From: Myroides odoratimimus
GTDB taxonomy: Bacteria; Bacteroidota; Bacteroidia; Flavobacteriales; Flavobacteriaceae
Length of the DNA: 64,000 nucleotides
Direction: 5' to 3'
Assembly (NCBI RefSeq): GCF_030326305.1
Contig: NZ_JACAKB010000014.1
Span: forward strand, 24,143-88,142
Both the position numbers and the translations under genes were made by a program. Positions 38,411-48,691 of the stretch are shown one piece after another (position 1 is the stretch's first letter; the number at the start of each line of letters is the position of its first letter). A model generated the notes under the pieces. The model was not told where the DNA came from. It saw only the letters and a program-made list of their open reading frames with translations, and ran no database searches.

Positions 38411-40945
38411 ATGAAAAAAGAATATAAAGTAAGTGGTATGAGCTGCAATGGTTGTAGAACCAAAATAGAGGATACCTTAAATGAAATACACGGTATACAA
38501 GCAGAAGTCTCATTAGAGAATGAAAATGCTCAAATAGAATCTCATCACGATATAGATACCTTAACCTTACAAAAGGCTTTATTAAAAAAAGGGAACTATA
38601 TCCTTCAAGAAGTAATAACTAAAGAAGATGGTACACAAGAGATTCTACCTGCTGTAGAAGTATCAGAAGAAGATATGTATCAACAGGAACTGCCTAAGGG
38701 AATGGAAGACAAAGCTGGTAAATATTTTTGTCCGATGCTATGTGAGGGAGATAAAGTCTATGATACCAATGTAGGTTGTCCTGTATGTGGTATGAACTTA
38801 GAGCAAATCCCTGCTCCCAAAATAGAAAAAACAGTTTATTACTGTCCTATGTTATGTGAAGGCGATAAAACCTATGACAAACCAGGTAATTGTCCGAAGT
38901 GTGGTATGAATTTAGTGCCTAAGACTGTTCTAGTAGAACAAGAAGATACTACCTATGCAGATATGCTAAAAAAACTGCGTATCTCTGTAGCCTTCACCAT
39001 TCCAGTATTTATTCTTGCTATGGGATCAATGATTCCAGGAGACCCGATTGGAAAAATAGTACCTCATGAATGGAATAATTACATTCAATTATTATTCACC
39101 ATTCCTGTAGTGTATGTGTGTTGGATGTTTTTTACTAGAGCTTGGACTTCTTTTAAAACATGGAACCTAAATATGTTTAGTTTAATCGGTTTAGGATCTG
39201 CAGCAGGATTAATCTTTAGCGTTGTAGCCTTATTCTTCCCTAACCTATTCCCAGACGATTTTAAAGGAGAGCATGGTATCCATCTATACTTTGAATCTGT
39301 AGCTGTAATTCTTACCCTAGTATTAGTAGGACAAGTAATGGAAGCCAAAGCACATAGTCGTACAAATACAGCTATAAAAGAATTATTAAAACTTTCTCCT
39401 ACAGAAGCAACTTTAGTTACTGAACAGGGAGAAGAAATAATACAAATAGATAAGATTATTAAAGGAAATCATCTACGTGTAAAGCCAGGAGAAAAGATAC
39501 CTGTAGATGGCGAAATTATAGAAGGAGAATCTAGTATAGATGAAGCTATGATCACTGGAGAGCCTATTCCTGTACACAAAATAAAAGGAGATAAAGTTGT
39601 ATCTGGTACTATTAATGGAAATAGTTCATTCATCATGACTGCCGAAAAAGTAGGTGACGAGACACTACTTTCTCAGATTATTGAGATGGTAAATAATGCT
39701 AGTCGTTCAAGAGCCCCTATTCAGAAACTAGCTGATCAGGTAGCAAAGTACTTTGTACCTATCGTGGTGATAATTGCCATAGCTACTTTTATTCTATGGA
39801 AGACATTAGGACCTGAACCTAGATTAGCCTATGCCTTTGTCAATGCATTAGCAGTATTAATCATTGCTTGCCCTTGTGCTTTAGGCTTAGCTACACCTAT
39901 GTCTATAATGGTCGGAATCGGTAAAGGTGCTCAGAATGGTATTCTGATTAAAAATGCAGAAGCATTAGAAACAGCTAATAAAGTAAATGTATTAATCACA
40001 GATAAGACAGGTACGCTGACGGAAGGTAAACCATCAGTAGAAAAAATAGTAAGTATTTCTTCTGAATATACAGCAGAGGATTTACTACTACTGACAGCTT
40101 CACTTAATCAAAATAGTGAGCATGCTTTAGCTACCTCATTTACTAAAAAAGCAAAAGAAGACGGTCTAAGTCTAACATCTGTAAAGATGTTTAATAATAT
40201 TACAGGAAAAGGAATACAAGGCTTAGTAGATAAAAAGCGAATTTCTCTAGGGAATAAAGCACTTATGGAAGTAGTGAACGCTCCACTAACTGATGACTTA
40301 CTACAACAAGTAGAGAAAGAACAAAGCCAAGGAAAGACAGTGTCTTATATCGCAGATAATAATATTATAATAGGGTATGCTGTACTCTATGACAAAATAA
40401 AAGAATCGAGTAAACAAGCTGTAAAAGAGCTTCAAAATAAAGGGATTGAAGTAATTATGATTACTGGAGATAATCCTAAAACTGCGCAGGCTGTTGCAAC
40501 AGAATTGAATATTAAACATTTCTTAGCAGAAGCAATGCCTGAAGATAAATTAAACGAAATAAAGAAACTACAAGAACAAGGAAAAATAGTAGCTATGGCA
40601 GGTGATGGTATAAATGACGCACCTGCTCTAGCCCAAGCAAATGTAGGTATCTCTATGGGTACTGGAACGGATGTGGCTATCGAAAGTGCAGAAGTAACCT
40701 TGCTACAAGGAGATTTGGCAGGGATACCTAAGGCTATTAATCTAAGTCATGGGGTGATGAATAATATTAAGCAGAATTTATTCTTTGCCTTTATCTACAA
40801 TAGTGTCGGTATACCTATCGCTGCAGGTGTACTATACCCTATCTTCGGAATAGTATTATCACCTATGATTGCAGCTGTTGCAATGAGCTTTAGTTCTGTA
40901 TCTGTTATTACAAACTCATTAAGACTAAAGAACTTGAAACTTTAA
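38411..40945 (+). CDS. copA: Heavy-metal (copper-type) P1B ATPase
   Basis: An 844-residue metal-exporting ATPase. The ATG at 38411 begins right before the metal-binding HMA domain (GMSCNGC, Cys 12 and 15); the frame extends to a TTG at 38345 but that adds an unlikely hydrophobic leader. Two heavy-metal-binding zinc-ribbon-like repeats follow ([13 protein letters not shown]...CPVCGMNL and [13 protein letters not shown]...CPKCGMNL). Then come membrane helices with the transport motif [11 protein letters not shown], the phosphorylation site [19 protein letters not shown], and [12 protein letters not shown]. The CPC motif marks Cu(+)/Ag(+) specificity. It is monocistronic, with repeated motifs upstream that may be its operator. 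Confidence 0.93.
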   Translation: MKKEYKVSGMSCNGCRTKIEDTLNEIHGIQAEVSLENENAQIESHHDIDTLTLQKALLKKGNYILQEVITKEDGTQEILPAVEVSEEDMYQQELPKGMEDKAGKYFCPMLCEGDKVYDTNVGCPVCGMNLEQIPAPKIEKTVYYCPMLCEGDKTYDKPGNCPKCGMNLVPKTVLVEQEDTTYADMLKKLRISVAFTIPVFILAMGSMIPGDPIGKIVPHEWNNYIQLLFTIPVVYVCWMFFTRAWTSFKTWNLNMFSLIGLGSAAGLIFSVVALFFPNLFPDDFKGEHGIHLYFESVAVILTLVLVGQVMEAKAHSRTNTAIKELLKLSPTEATLVTEQGEEIIQIDKIIKGNHLRVKPGEKIPVDGEIIEGESSIDEAMITGEPIPVHKIKGDKVVSGTINGNSSFIMTAEKVGDETLLSQIIEMVNNASRSRAPIQKLADQVAKYFVPIVVIIAIATFILWKTLGPEPRLAYAFVNALAVLIIACPCALGLATPMSIMVGIGKGAQNGILIKNAEALETANKVNVLITDKTGTLTEGKPSVEKIVSISSEYTAEDLLLLTASLNQNSEHALATSFTKKAKEDGLSLTSVKMFNNITGKGIQGLVDKKRISLGNKALMEVVNAPLTDDLLQQVEKEQSQGKTVSYIADNNIIIGYAVLYDKIKESSKQAVKELQNKGIEVIMITGDNPKTAQAVATELNIKHFLAEAMPEDKLNEIKKLQEQGKIVAMAGDGINDAPALAQANVGISMGTGTDVAIESAEVTLLQGDLAGIPKAINLSHGVMNNIKQNLFFAFIYNSVGIPIAAGVLYPIFGIVLSPMIAAVAMSFSSVSVITNSLRLKNLKL

Positions 40946-40981
40946 TCATCATTTTTTTTTATAATACCTTTCATTTTTTTT

Positions 40982-41018
40982 AACCAGAGCGATAGCAATA
41001 GCTCTGGTTTTTTTTGCT
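40982..41018 (+). terminator. Terminator of the copper-type ATPase gene
   Basis: The stem AACCAGAGC / GCTCTGGTT is followed by eight T residues. Confidence 0.85.
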
Positions 41019-41040
41019 TTTTAGTTTACTTCAAATTAGG

Positions 41041-41187
41041 TGATTGATACATAAACGAAAGCAATTATACGAAATAGCTTTGAGTTGGTAATTTCACTAT
41101 TATAGCATAGTTATAAACTAATAAAAGAACAGTAAAGCAACATTCCTTCTACTGTATTGAGCTAATATTTAATCTAGACTTGAAACA
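41041..41187 (+). repeat. Dispersed intergenic repeat, copy B
   Basis: Related to 24816-24961 in the same orientation. The first 50 bases (ATAAACGAAA, AATTATACGAAATAGCT, TGAGTT) are the most similar, and the similarity weakens towards the right. The end carries GAGCTAATATTTA versus GGCTAACGCTTA in copy A. Confidence 0.55.
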
Positions 41188-41210
41188 ACAAGTATAAAAA
41201 CAAAAAAGCC

Positions 41211-41234
41211 TGGGTAGTTCACCCTGGCTTTTTA
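41211..41234 (+). terminator. Orphan terminator-like hairpin
   Basis: AAGCC-T-GGGT / ACCC-T-GGCTT stem with one mismatch, followed by five T residues. No gene immediately precedes it on the plus strand other than repeat copy B. Confidence 0.5.
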
Positions 41235-41290
41235 CTCACCTTAAAAACTAAAATTGCAAACACAAATACTAACTTTTAGTTTATTAAACT

Positions 41291-41320
41291 TAAAAAAAGG
41301 CCATCCAAAAGAATGGCCTA
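41291..41320 (-). terminator. Orphan terminator-like hairpin, leftward
   Basis: AGGCCAT / ATGGCCT stem, followed on the minus strand by seven T residues. It is about 320 bases beyond the terminator of the nearest minus-strand gene. Confidence 0.5.
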
Positions 41321-41637
41321 ATCAGAATCATCTATATAAAAAAAAACAAGTCCCCACTCTGTTTTTTATTAAAATAATTAGATGTTCTTAAATATCTTCA
41401 AAAGTTTAACAGTGATAATATACAAAAAAACACAAACATTAACATTTAAAATAACTAGACGTAATAAATTAATATAAAAACAGAATATCACTCAATAAAA
41501 TAACATTTAAAAAAACTTATAATCAACTACATACATCTTTTTCAAAAAAACTTAATTTTATTCAAAAAAAGATAATTTCATATCTCTTTTGACGTTTCAC
41601 CTAAGTCATAGAAACAATACATACACTAAAAAAACAA

Positions 41638-41669
41638 AAGCTTACCACTACAAAGGTCATGGTAAGCTT
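41638..41669 (-). terminator. Terminator of the small membrane protein gene
   Basis: The stem AAGCTTACCA / TGGTAAGCTT lies 35 bases beyond the stop codon. Confidence 0.75.
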
Positions 41670-41703
41670 ATTATCAATTGTTTATTTACAAAAAGTGATA
41701 AGA

Positions 41704-42009
41704 TTAATCCTGTTCTACTACTCTAGTCTTAGCAAATACAGCAGATAAAACTAAATAACCTGCTGCAACTAATTCTATTACCAACCACCAGATATGCTCT
41801 ATCGGGATAGCATAAAATGGTTGAAATATTCCAATAATAAGAATATACATTCCCATTTCGATTAGTTTCTTATTAATATGAGAATTATAAGCTAATATTC
41901 CTAAACCTACCATTACGATAAATCCTACTAAAAGATCAAAATCTGATGAAGAAGTAAATGCACTTAAAATTAATAGAAGTGCTACCAATATTTTAATTGC
42001 TCTTTCCAT
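41704..42009 (-). CDS. Small integral membrane protein (DUF6804-like)
   Basis: A 101-residue protein with about four hydrophobic helices: residues 5-20 (ILVALLLILSAF), 25-42 (LLVGFIVMVGLGILAY), 51-66 (MGMYILIIGIFQPFY) and 70-91 (HIWWLVIELVAAGYLVLSAV). The Pro-Phe-Tyr then Ile-Trp-Trp spacing recalls the DUF6804 family of small membrane proteins, but I am not sure. Function unknown. It is monocistronic and divergent from gcvT. Confidence 0.65.
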   Translation of the reverse strand: MERAIKILVALLLILSAFTSSSDFDLLVGFIVMVGLGILAYNSHINKKLIEMGMYILIIGIFQPFYAIPIEHIWWLVIELVAAGYLVLSAVFAKTRVVEQD

Positions 42010-42226
42010 ACTTTAATTCTTTATAAATTAGATTACTCTAAGATAACAAAAACTATAATCAATTAAAAATCAATAACAAAGAATTATATATAATAAAACA
42101 AAGCATATTCTGTCAATATTATAATTAATTCATACTACTCCATCAATCTCCACCTAAAAGCACTTTTATTTGAGGTAAAAAAAACTTACTTTAGCACCTA
42201 ATTATAATTAAATCATTAACAACACA

Positions 42227-43309
42227 ATGAAACAAGTAACTTTAAACCATATCCATGAAGCTTTAGGAGCGAAGATGGTTCCATTTGCAGGATTTAATAT
42301 GCCAGTACAATATGAGGGAGTAAACATTGAACACGAAACAGTTAGAAACGGTGTTGGTGTTTTTGATGTATCTCATATGGGAATCTTCAAAATTTCTGGA
42401 CCAAATGCTTTGGCATTAATCCAAAAAGTTACTTCTAATGATGCTTCTGTATTGGTTGATGGTAAAGCTCAGTACTGCTACTTCCCTAATACTTCTGGAG
42501 GAGTTATAGATGATATCATTACTTACAGAGTAAATGAAAATGAATATTTAATGGTAGTAAATGCATCAAATATTGAGAAAGACTGGAACTGGGTAAGCTC
42601 TCACAATGATATGAATGCGACATTAGAAAACCTATCTGATGGCTACTCTATCTTAGCTATACAAGGGCCTAAAGCTATCGAGTCTATGCAAAGCTTAACT
42701 GAAGTTAACTTAGCTGATATCAAATTTTACAACTTTGTAATTGATACTTTCGCTGGAGTAAAAGACGTAGTAATCTCTGCTACTGGATATACTGGTTCAG
42801 GTGGTTTTGAAGTTTACGTTAAAAATGAAGATGTAGAAACTGTATGGAACAAAGTATTCGAAGCGGGTGCTAACTGGGGAATCAAACCAATCGGATTAGC
42901 TGCTCGTGATACATTACGCCTAGAGATGGGATACTGCTTATACGGTAATGAACTAAACGATGAAATCTCTCCATTAGAAGCTGGATTAGGATGGGTAACG
43001 AAGTTCACAAAAGACTTTATCAACTCAGATAATTTAAAAGCTGAAAAAGAAGCAGGTATCAAGAATAGATTGATTGGATTCGAATTAGTCGGTAAAGGTA
43101 TTCCTAGACATGACTACGAAATCGTAGATGCTGAAGGTAACGTAATCGGAAAAGTGACTTCTGGTACTCAATCTCCTTCATTAGGTAAAGGAATCGGTAT
43201 GGGATATGTACCTGTAGCACTAGCTGCTGAAGGAAGCCAAATATTCATCCGTATTCGTAAGAATGATGTTGAAGCAAAAGTGGTAAAAACACCTTTTTAT
43301 AAAAAATAA
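42227..43309 (+). CDS. gcvT: Aminomethyltransferase, glycine cleavage system T protein
   Basis: A 360-residue GcvT of normal length. It begins with the family-typical [20 protein letters not shown] and [19 protein letters not shown], then [31 protein letters not shown] and the C-terminal [21 protein letters not shown]. It transfers the aminomethyl carbon from the H protein lipoyl group to tetrahydrofolate, releasing ammonia. The gcvH and gcvP genes are not adjacent. No glycine riboswitch was seen upstream. Confidence 0.96.
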   Translation: MKQVTLNHIHEALGAKMVPFAGFNMPVQYEGVNIEHETVRNGVGVFDVSHMGIFKISGPNALALIQKVTSNDASVLVDGKAQYCYFPNTSGGVIDDIITYRVNENEYLMVVNASNIEKDWNWVSSHNDMNATLENLSDGYSILAIQGPKAIESMQSLTEVNLADIKFYNFVIDTFAGVKDVVISATGYTGSGGFEVYVKNEDVETVWNKVFEAGANWGIKPIGLAARDTLRLEMGYCLYGNELNDEISPLEAGLGWVTKFTKDFINSDNLKAEKEAGIKNRLIGFELVGKGIPRHDYEIVDAEGNVIGKVTSGTQSPSLGKGIGMGYVPVALAAEGSQIFIRIRKNDVEAKVVKTPFYKK

Positions 43310-43320
43310 GACAAAAGAAT

Positions 43321-43350
43321 AGGGAGCTTAAAAATAAGCTCCCTTTTTTT
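43321..43350 (+). terminator. Terminator of gcvT
   Basis: The stem GGGAGCTTA / TAAGCTCCC is followed by nine T residues. Confidence 0.9.
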
Positions 43351-43410
43351 TTATGATATATTTGAATAATGAGTTATTTTTGCATTTATAAAATTAAGTA
43401 ACAAATTATT

Positions 43411-44121
43411 ATGGGAAGAGCGTTTGAATTTAGAAAAGGACGTAAGCTAAAACGTTGGTCTGCTATGGCAAAAACGTTTACAAGAATTGGTAAGGATATC
43501 GTAATGGCTGTAAAAGAAGGTGGACCTAATCCCGAGGCTAATGCTCGCCTTCGTGCCGTAATACAAAATGCTAAGGCAGCTAATATGCCTAAAGATAACG
43601 TAGAGCGTGCCATTAAACGTGCTACTGATAAAGATACTGAAAACTATAAAGAAGTAATATTCGAAGGATACGGACCTCACGGTATCGCTTTCTTAATCGA
43701 ATGTGCTACAGATAATAATAATAGAACTGTTGCAAACATTAGAAGTTACTTCAATAAATGCAATGGTACTTTAGGTACACAAGGTTCTGTTGAGTTTATG
43801 TTTGACCATACATGTAACTTCAGAATCCCTGCAGAAGAAGGTAGAGATTTAGAAGAGTTCGAATTAGAATTAATTGATTTTGGTATTGATGAGATCTTTG
43901 AAGATGAAGATGGTGTAATGATTTATGCTCCTTTTGAAAGCTTCGGATCTATCCAAAAAGAATTAGAGGGTAGAGGAATTGAGATTTTATCTTCTGGATT
44001 CGATAGAATACCACAAGTAACAAAAGAACTTTCTGAAGAAGAAATAGCTGACGTAGAAAAATTATTAGACAAAATCGAAGAAGATGACGACGTACAAAAC
44101 GTTTTCACTACTATGGCATAA
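43411..44121 (+). CDS. YebC/PmpR family regulator
   Basis: A 236-residue YebC-type protein. Signatures are MGRAFEFRKGRK at the N-terminus, GGPNPEANARLRAVIQNAKA with NMPKDNVERAIKRA, IRSYFNKCNGTLGTQGSV, and the acidic C-terminal tail. The N-terminal MGRAFEFR variant and total length fit the Bacteroidota branch. Members act as transcription regulators or ease translation through ribosome stalling. A TATTTTTG box at 43375-43382 may be its -7 element. Confidence 0.93.
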   Translation: MGRAFEFRKGRKLKRWSAMAKTFTRIGKDIVMAVKEGGPNPEANARLRAVIQNAKAANMPKDNVERAIKRATDKDTENYKEVIFEGYGPHGIAFLIECATDNNNRTVANIRSYFNKCNGTLGTQGSVEFMFDHTCNFRIPAEEGRDLEEFELELIDFGIDEIFEDEDGVMIYAPFESFGSIQKELEGRGIEILSSGFDRIPQVTKELSEEEIADVEKLLDKIEEDDDVQNVFTTMA

Positions 44122-44147
44122 TCCGTAGTTTCGTTTATAATATTAGA

Positions 44148-44184
44148 AAGACGGAATACTTCACTATAAGTATTCCGTCTTTTT
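44148..44184. terminator. Bidirectional terminator
   Basis: The stem AAGACGGAATACTT / AAGTATTCCGTCTT lies between the convergent YebC-type and AraC-type genes. Confidence 0.88.
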
Positions 44185-44196
44185 TAATTAGTATTA

Positions 44197-45174
44197 CTAG
44201 GTTAAATGAAATCTCTTAGGAGGATACCCAAAGTGCTTCTTAAAAGCTTTAGAAAAGGCTACAGAAGAAGAATAGCCTAAGTCAAAAGCTATCTCTGCAA
44301 TAGTATGATGTGCTTCTTCTAACTTCTGTATAGCAATATTCATACGTCTATGTTGAGCATATTCGAATAGTCCTAGATTGTATAAATGTTTAAATCCTTT
44401 CTTTAGTTTATATTCATTCATAAAGAATAGCTTAGACAGCTCTTCAGTAGTATAAAACTCCCGGTAATTAAGGTCTATAAATTCTTTTATATTAGATAGT
44501 ATTAGTTCATCTTCTGGTGTCAGCTTTACCCCTAACTGTAACTTAGAGCACTCCTCTATTCCCGCCTCTCGCTCATGTAATAACACGGATATCACCTCTA
44601 ACACTTTTCCTTTTGTATACATCTCTTTTGCCATCCCTTTATAACTACATGTTTTGATTTCATTTAGTAATACTAAAAGTTCTTGTGTCAGTTTAATATC
44701 TTTAATTAATCTACAGGTCTGGTCATTCTTTATCGCAGTAGTAAATTCCGCTATAATCTCATCTTGCTGACTCCATTCATTAAAAAAGTCTAAAGGTAGA
44801 TAGATATCTAAATGTTCATACACAGCATCTTTTTCAAATATAACATCTGCTGTAGAACCTGTGCTTAAATAAGACAAATAACAGTGAAAAGGTAAATACT
44901 TATTAGGCGTTCCATTAATTACATCTCTGACGATATGCTTCCCGAAAAAGAAGCTTAACTCTACATACTCTATTTCTTCAAAAATATAGTGCAAGGCAAA
45001 ATCTTGTGTATACTTCAGATAATACTGTCGAATAATAATATCAGCAGAATCAAAGATATGATAAGTCACAAAAGTACCTGAGTCATTTACTAATTCCTTT
45101 TTACTCTGATACATCTCATTAGTTACCATATTCTCTAACTCAAAAAACTCAACGATTTGATCACCTTTTCTCAT
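44197..45174 (-). CDS. AraC family transcriptional regulator adjoining the transposon
   Basis: A 325-residue regulator. The N-terminal ~220 residues are an unrecognised sensing domain. The C-terminal 100 residues form the AraC double helix-turn-helix (YTTEELSKLFFMNEYKLKKG; HTIAEIAFDLGYSSSVAFSK, then HFGYPPKRF). The gene is intact, but its start codon is only 52 bases from the left end of the Tn7-like element, so its native promoter may have been cut or replaced by transposon-end sequence. Confidence 0.9.
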   Translation of the reverse strand: MRKGDQIVEFFELENMVTNEMYQSKKELVNDSGTFVTYHIFDSADIIIRQYYLKYTQDFALHYIFEEIEYVELSFFFGKHIVRDVINGTPNKYLPFHCYLSYLSTGSTADVIFEKDAVYEHLDIYLPLDFFNEWSQQDEIIAEFTTAIKNDQTCRLIKDIKLTQELLVLLNEIKTCSYKGMAKEMYTKGKVLEVISVLLHEREAGIEECSKLQLGVKLTPEDELILSNIKEFIDLNYREFYTTEELSKLFFMNEYKLKKGFKHLYNLGLFEYAQHRRMNIAIQKLEEAHHTIAEIAFDLGYSSSVAFSKAFKKHFGYPPKRFHLT

Positions 45175-45226
45175 AAAACTACCTATTGATTACTAAACTG
45201 CTAATTTTTACTCCCTTTTGGCTAAG

Positions 45227-45252
45227 TGTAAATTACACCCATAAATGAGAAT
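45227..45252 (+). repeat. Left terminal repeat of the Tn7-like element (tnsA-proximal end)
   Basis: It starts TGTAAATT and contains AAATGAGAAT at 45243-45252. A related internal site AAATAAGAATAAAA follows at 45286, and a third weaker one (GGATGAGAACAAG) overlaps the tnsA start codon at 45338, so TnsB binding could influence tnsA expression. Confidence 0.8.
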
Positions 45253-45339
45253 ATTAATTAAATAACCACTATTAATTACAGAAATAAATAAGAATAAAAG
45301 TTATTAAAGCAAAAGAGAAGGTTATAAATACAGTAAAGG

Positions 45340-46002
45340 ATGAGAACAAGTTATAAAAAAGTTAGAGGAATTTATCCAAATAAACTATCAGTCACTGGTC
45401 AGATAAATAGCGTAAAAAACAATGAGAGTATAGAATTCGAATCATCTTTAGAAAGAGATTACATTTATTTACTAGAATTTGATACTGAAGTAAAAAGATA
45501 CTTTGAACAACCAATAAAAATATTTTATATAGAAGATAATATAGAGAAGTATTATGTTCCGGACTTTATTGTGGAATACTGGAATGGTTCTAAAGAAATA
45601 ATAGAAATAAAATATTCCCAAGAAATAGAAGAAAAAAGAAAGATTCTTAGTACAAAGTTTAATGCTGCGAAAGAGCTTTGTAGAAATAATGGATATACAT
45701 TTAAGATTATCAATGAACACAGTATTAGAACTCCCCTAGGATGGAATGCTAAATTTCTACATTACTATAAATATACCAACTTCAACTTAAATATAGAAGA
45801 ACTAACAATGCTAATAAATAGACTCCTTGAATTAAAAAGATCAAATCCTATGAATTTAATACAAGATTTAGCTAAAGACGAAAGAAAACAAGCTGAACTT
45901 TTATATTTATTATGGTACGGAATTGCAACATATTCAATATCTTTCGATTACCAACAAAAACTAAGTATGAACACTGTAATATGGGTAACTGATCATGAAT
46001 AG
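45340..46002 (+). CDS. tnsA: TnsA-like transposition endonuclease
   Basis: A 220-residue restriction-type endonuclease that nicks the 5' ends of the transposon in Tn7-type cut-and-paste transposition. The PD-(D/E)xK core is visible: FESSLERDY (E38 likely catalytic), YVPDFIVEY (D75) and EIIEIKYS (E89-x-K91). The C-terminal part, which binds TnsC in Tn7, is less conserved. It begins 113 bases from the left transposon end. Its last eight bases overlap the start of tnsB, so the two are translationally coupled. Its presence means the element should move without forming cointegrates. Confidence 0.88.
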   Translation: MRTSYKKVRGIYPNKLSVTGQINSVKNNESIEFESSLERDYIYLLEFDTEVKRYFEQPIKIFYIEDNIEKYYVPDFIVEYWNGSKEIIEIKYSQEIEEKRKILSTKFNAAKELCRNNGYTFKIINEHSIRTPLGWNAKFLHYYKYTNFNLNIEELTMLINRLLELKRSNPMNLIQDLAKDERKQAELLYLLWYGIATYSISFDYQQKLSMNTVIWVTDHE

Positions 46003-47803
46003 AGTTTTAATTCGAATTGGCGAAAAAGTAGTTTATAAAAATAAAGATTGTATTATTATAAAAATAATAGACATAAATACTGTCTCAATTGAAGAAATAT
46101 ATACAAATATCATACATACAATTCCTAATAATTTATTAAGTCCTATAAATTCTGATTCAAAGAATGATGATTTGCTTAGTCTTACAGAAAAACAGTGGGA
46201 TAAAGCTGTCAATAGATTTGAAATTATTAAACCAATACTAAGTGATAGAGGCAATATTGACTTAGTTAAAAACATCGCGCATCAAAACAACATTAGTATG
46301 GCTACCATTTATAGATGGTTAAAAAGCTATAATGAGTCAGGACTAGTATCGTCTTTAATAGGTAAAAAGAAAGGGATACAACAAGGGAAAAGTAAATTAC
46401 CTAAGAACCTTGATAATATAATCAATGACAAAATACATTCAGTATATCTTTCAAGCTCTAAACACTCTATAACTAAAACAATACGAGAAATCAATTTAGT
46501 TTGTCACGAAATAGGAATAAAAGCTCCCCACCCTAATACTATTAGAAATAGAATTAAAAACATTACTGAAGAAGAAAGAATTAGAAAACGTTATGGAGCG
46601 AAAATAGCACGAGATAATTTTGAACCTATCAAAGGCTCTTTCCCTGGTGCAGATTACCCACTTGCTGTAGTTCAAATAGATCACACCCCTGTAGATATTA
46701 TACTTGTTGATAGTTATACAAGACAACCATATCAAAGACCTTATTTAACACTTGCTATTGATGTGTACTCAAGAGCTATAATGGGTTTTTATTTATCTTA
46801 TGATCCTCCAAGCTCATTAAGTGTTGGTATGTGTATCTGTCATTGTATTCTACCTAAAGAAAACTGGTTAGCTTCAATAGACGTAAATACTGATTGGGAA
46901 TGTTGGGGAATAATGGATACAATACATGTAGACAATGCAAAAGAATTTCATGGTAATATGTTAAAAAAAGCTACTCAAGAATATGGAATAGACTTAAATT
47001 TCAGACCTATTGCAACACCACACTTTGGAGGTCACATAGAAAGGCTATTAGGAACATTTGCTAAGGAAATTCACGATCTACCAGGTACAACTTTTTCAAA
47101 CACTAAAGATCGAGGTAATTATGATTCCAAAAAAAATGCCTCTTTTACTTTAGAAGAATTTGAATGTTGGTTAACTATATACATAACAAAAATATACCAT
47201 AAACGTATTCATAGCACAATAAATGATACACCTATTAATAAATTTAAAGAAGGTATTCTAGGTACTTCAACTAATATTGGGAAAGGAATCCCACCGAGAT
47301 TATTTAATGAACAGAAAGTTCGTTTAGACTTTATGCCTTATGTTGAACGCACTATTCAAGAGTATGGTATCATGCTTAATCATATTCATTACTATGATGA
47401 TGTCTTAAGGGTATATATAAACTCTAAAGATGAAAATGGAAAAAAAGAGAAATATATTTTTCGTACTAATCCTAGAGATATCAGCATTGTGTATTTCTAT
47501 GATCCATTTCTTAAAGAATACTTCGAAATCCCTTATAAAGACACATCATTACCTCCTATCACAATATGGGAACATAGAGACGTAATTCGTAAACTAAGAA
47601 AAAACAAAGTAGAAAACATTGATGAAACTTCTATTTTTTCTGCTTACAAAGAGCTAAAGGAGATTGAACAATCATCTACATTATTAACTAGAAAAGAAAA
47701 AAGAAGAGACGTCACGAAAATCTCTATACCTAAAACTACGACAAGTGTATTGATTACTAATAAAACAGACTTATCTATTGAACCATTTGAAGATATTGAA
47801 TAA
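45995..47803 (+). CDS. tnsB: TnsB-like DDE transposase
   Basis: A 602-residue retroviral-integrase-superfamily transposase that binds the ends and cuts and joins the 3' strands. An N-terminal helix-turn-helix region (NISMATIYRWLKSYNESG, about residues 99-116) precedes the catalytic core. The catalytic residues are D229 in VVQIDHTPVD, D313 in IHVDNAKEFHG and E349 in PHFGGHIERLLG, with the expected spacing. The C-terminal ~120 residues include a beta-barrel-like region and a basic tail suited to TnsC contact. It is second in the tnsA-tnsB-tnsC-tniQ operon. Confidence 0.93.
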   Translation: MNRVLIRIGEKVVYKNKDCIIIKIIDINTVSIEEIYTNIIHTIPNNLLSPINSDSKNDDLLSLTEKQWDKAVNRFEIIKPILSDRGNIDLVKNIAHQNNISMATIYRWLKSYNESGLVSSLIGKKKGIQQGKSKLPKNLDNIINDKIHSVYLSSSKHSITKTIREINLVCHEIGIKAPHPNTIRNRIKNITEEERIRKRYGAKIARDNFEPIKGSFPGADYPLAVVQIDHTPVDIILVDSYTRQPYQRPYLTLAIDVYSRAIMGFYLSYDPPSSLSVGMCICHCILPKENWLASIDVNTDWECWGIMDTIHVDNAKEFHGNMLKKATQEYGIDLNFRPIATPHFGGHIERLLGTFAKEIHDLPGTTFSNTKDRGNYDSKKNASFTLEEFECWLTIYITKIYHKRIHSTINDTPINKFKEGILGTSTNIGKGIPPRLFNEQKVRLDFMPYVERTIQEYGIMLNHIHYYDDVLRVYINSKDENGKKEKYIFRTNPRDISIVYFYDPFLKEYFEIPYKDTSLPPITIWEHRDVIRKLRKNKVENIDETSIFSAYKELKEIEQSSTLLTRKEKRRDVTKISIPKTTTSVLITNKTDLSIEPFEDIE

Positions 47804-47806
47804 TTA

Positions 47807-48691
47807 ATGGAACATCTAAACAATAAAACCCGTGAACTAATAGCAAATTGTTCTCCCGAAGAACGAATTATGATGGCTAAAAAATTTATTTGGATTGGCT
47901 ATACCCAATCTATTGATATATTTAAAAAACTAGAGGATCTAAAGAATTATCCTAAAGTTTATAGAATGCCAAACCTCTTGCTAGTTGGTGACTCTAATAA
48001 TGGAAAAACTGCTATCCTAAGAAAGTATAGTGAAAGAAATGAGGCTTATATTAGAAGTATTGATTCACAAGTAATCAACCCAGTTGTGTATGTACAAGCT
48101 CCCCCAGAGCCAGATGAAAAAAGATTCTATAATATTATACTAGACAGTTTATTTGCACCTACAAAAACTACTGAAAAAATCGATTCTAGACAACAACGTG
48201 TTATTAATCTATTAAAAAAAATGGAAACTCAACTATTAATGATTGATGAAATACATCATGTATTAGCGGGTTCAAGTAGAAAACAAAGAACTTTTCTAAA
48301 TGTTATAAAATTTCTTTCAAATGAATTACAAATACCAATTATATGTGCTGGTACAAAAGATGCTTTTAATGCCATTCAAACAGACCCTCAATTATCTAAT
48401 AGGTTTGAACCAAAAGTATTACCTAAATGGACAAATGACTTAGAATACAAAAGATTATTAGCTAGTTTTGAAAAGGTTCTTCCTCTCAAGAAAGAATCTT
48501 TACTAATTGAAAATTCAATAGCTGACAATATTTTGAGTAAAAGCGATGGGCTAATAGGTGAAATTTCAAAAATACTTGAATTAGCTTGCATCAAAGCAAT
48601 AGAGACAAGCAAAGAAAAAATAGATAACCAGATAATTGATTCTATAGATTATATACCTCCATTCAAAAGACGTAAACAAATTTTATACTAA
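47807..48691 (+). CDS. tnsC: TnsC-like AAA+ ATPase
   Basis: A 294-residue AAA+ regulator linking target selection to the transposase. Walker A is GDSNNGKT (residues 61-68), Walker B LLMIDE (143-148), and a sensor-like CAGTKDAF follows. It is shorter than Tn7 TnsC (555 residues) and closer in size to TniB/short TnsC of comM-type or CRISPR-associated elements. It starts three bases after tnsB and ends exactly where the tniQ start codon begins. Confidence 0.9.
   Translation: MEHLNNKTRELIANCSPEERIMMAKKFIWIGYTQSIDIFKKLEDLKNYPKVYRMPNLLLVGDSNNGKTAILRKYSERNEAYIRSIDSQVINPVVYVQAPPEPDEKRFYNIILDSLFAPTKTTEKIDSRQQRVINLLKKMETQLLMIDEIHHVLAGSSRKQRTFLNVIKFLSNELQIPIICAGTKDAFNAIQTDPQLSNRFEPKVLPKWTNDLEYKRLLASFEKVLPLKKESLLIENSIADNILSKSDGLIGEISKILELACIKAIETSKEKIDNQIIDSIDYIPPFKRRKQILY

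Larger units (their letters stand above)
40946..41703. other. Long intergenic region with a dispersed repeat and orphan terminators
   Basis: 758 bases. After the ATPase terminator come copy B of the dispersed repeat (41041-41187), a rightward terminator-like hairpin (41211-41234), a leftward one (41291-41320), and the terminator of the small membrane protein gene (41638-41669). No ORF is convincing. The two unassigned terminators hint at short transcripts, one ending rightward near 41236 and one ending leftward near 41295. Confidence 0.45.

Noticed and set aside
42010-42226. Glycine riboswitch before gcvT
   Set aside because: The region is AT-rich without the conserved aptamer cores.
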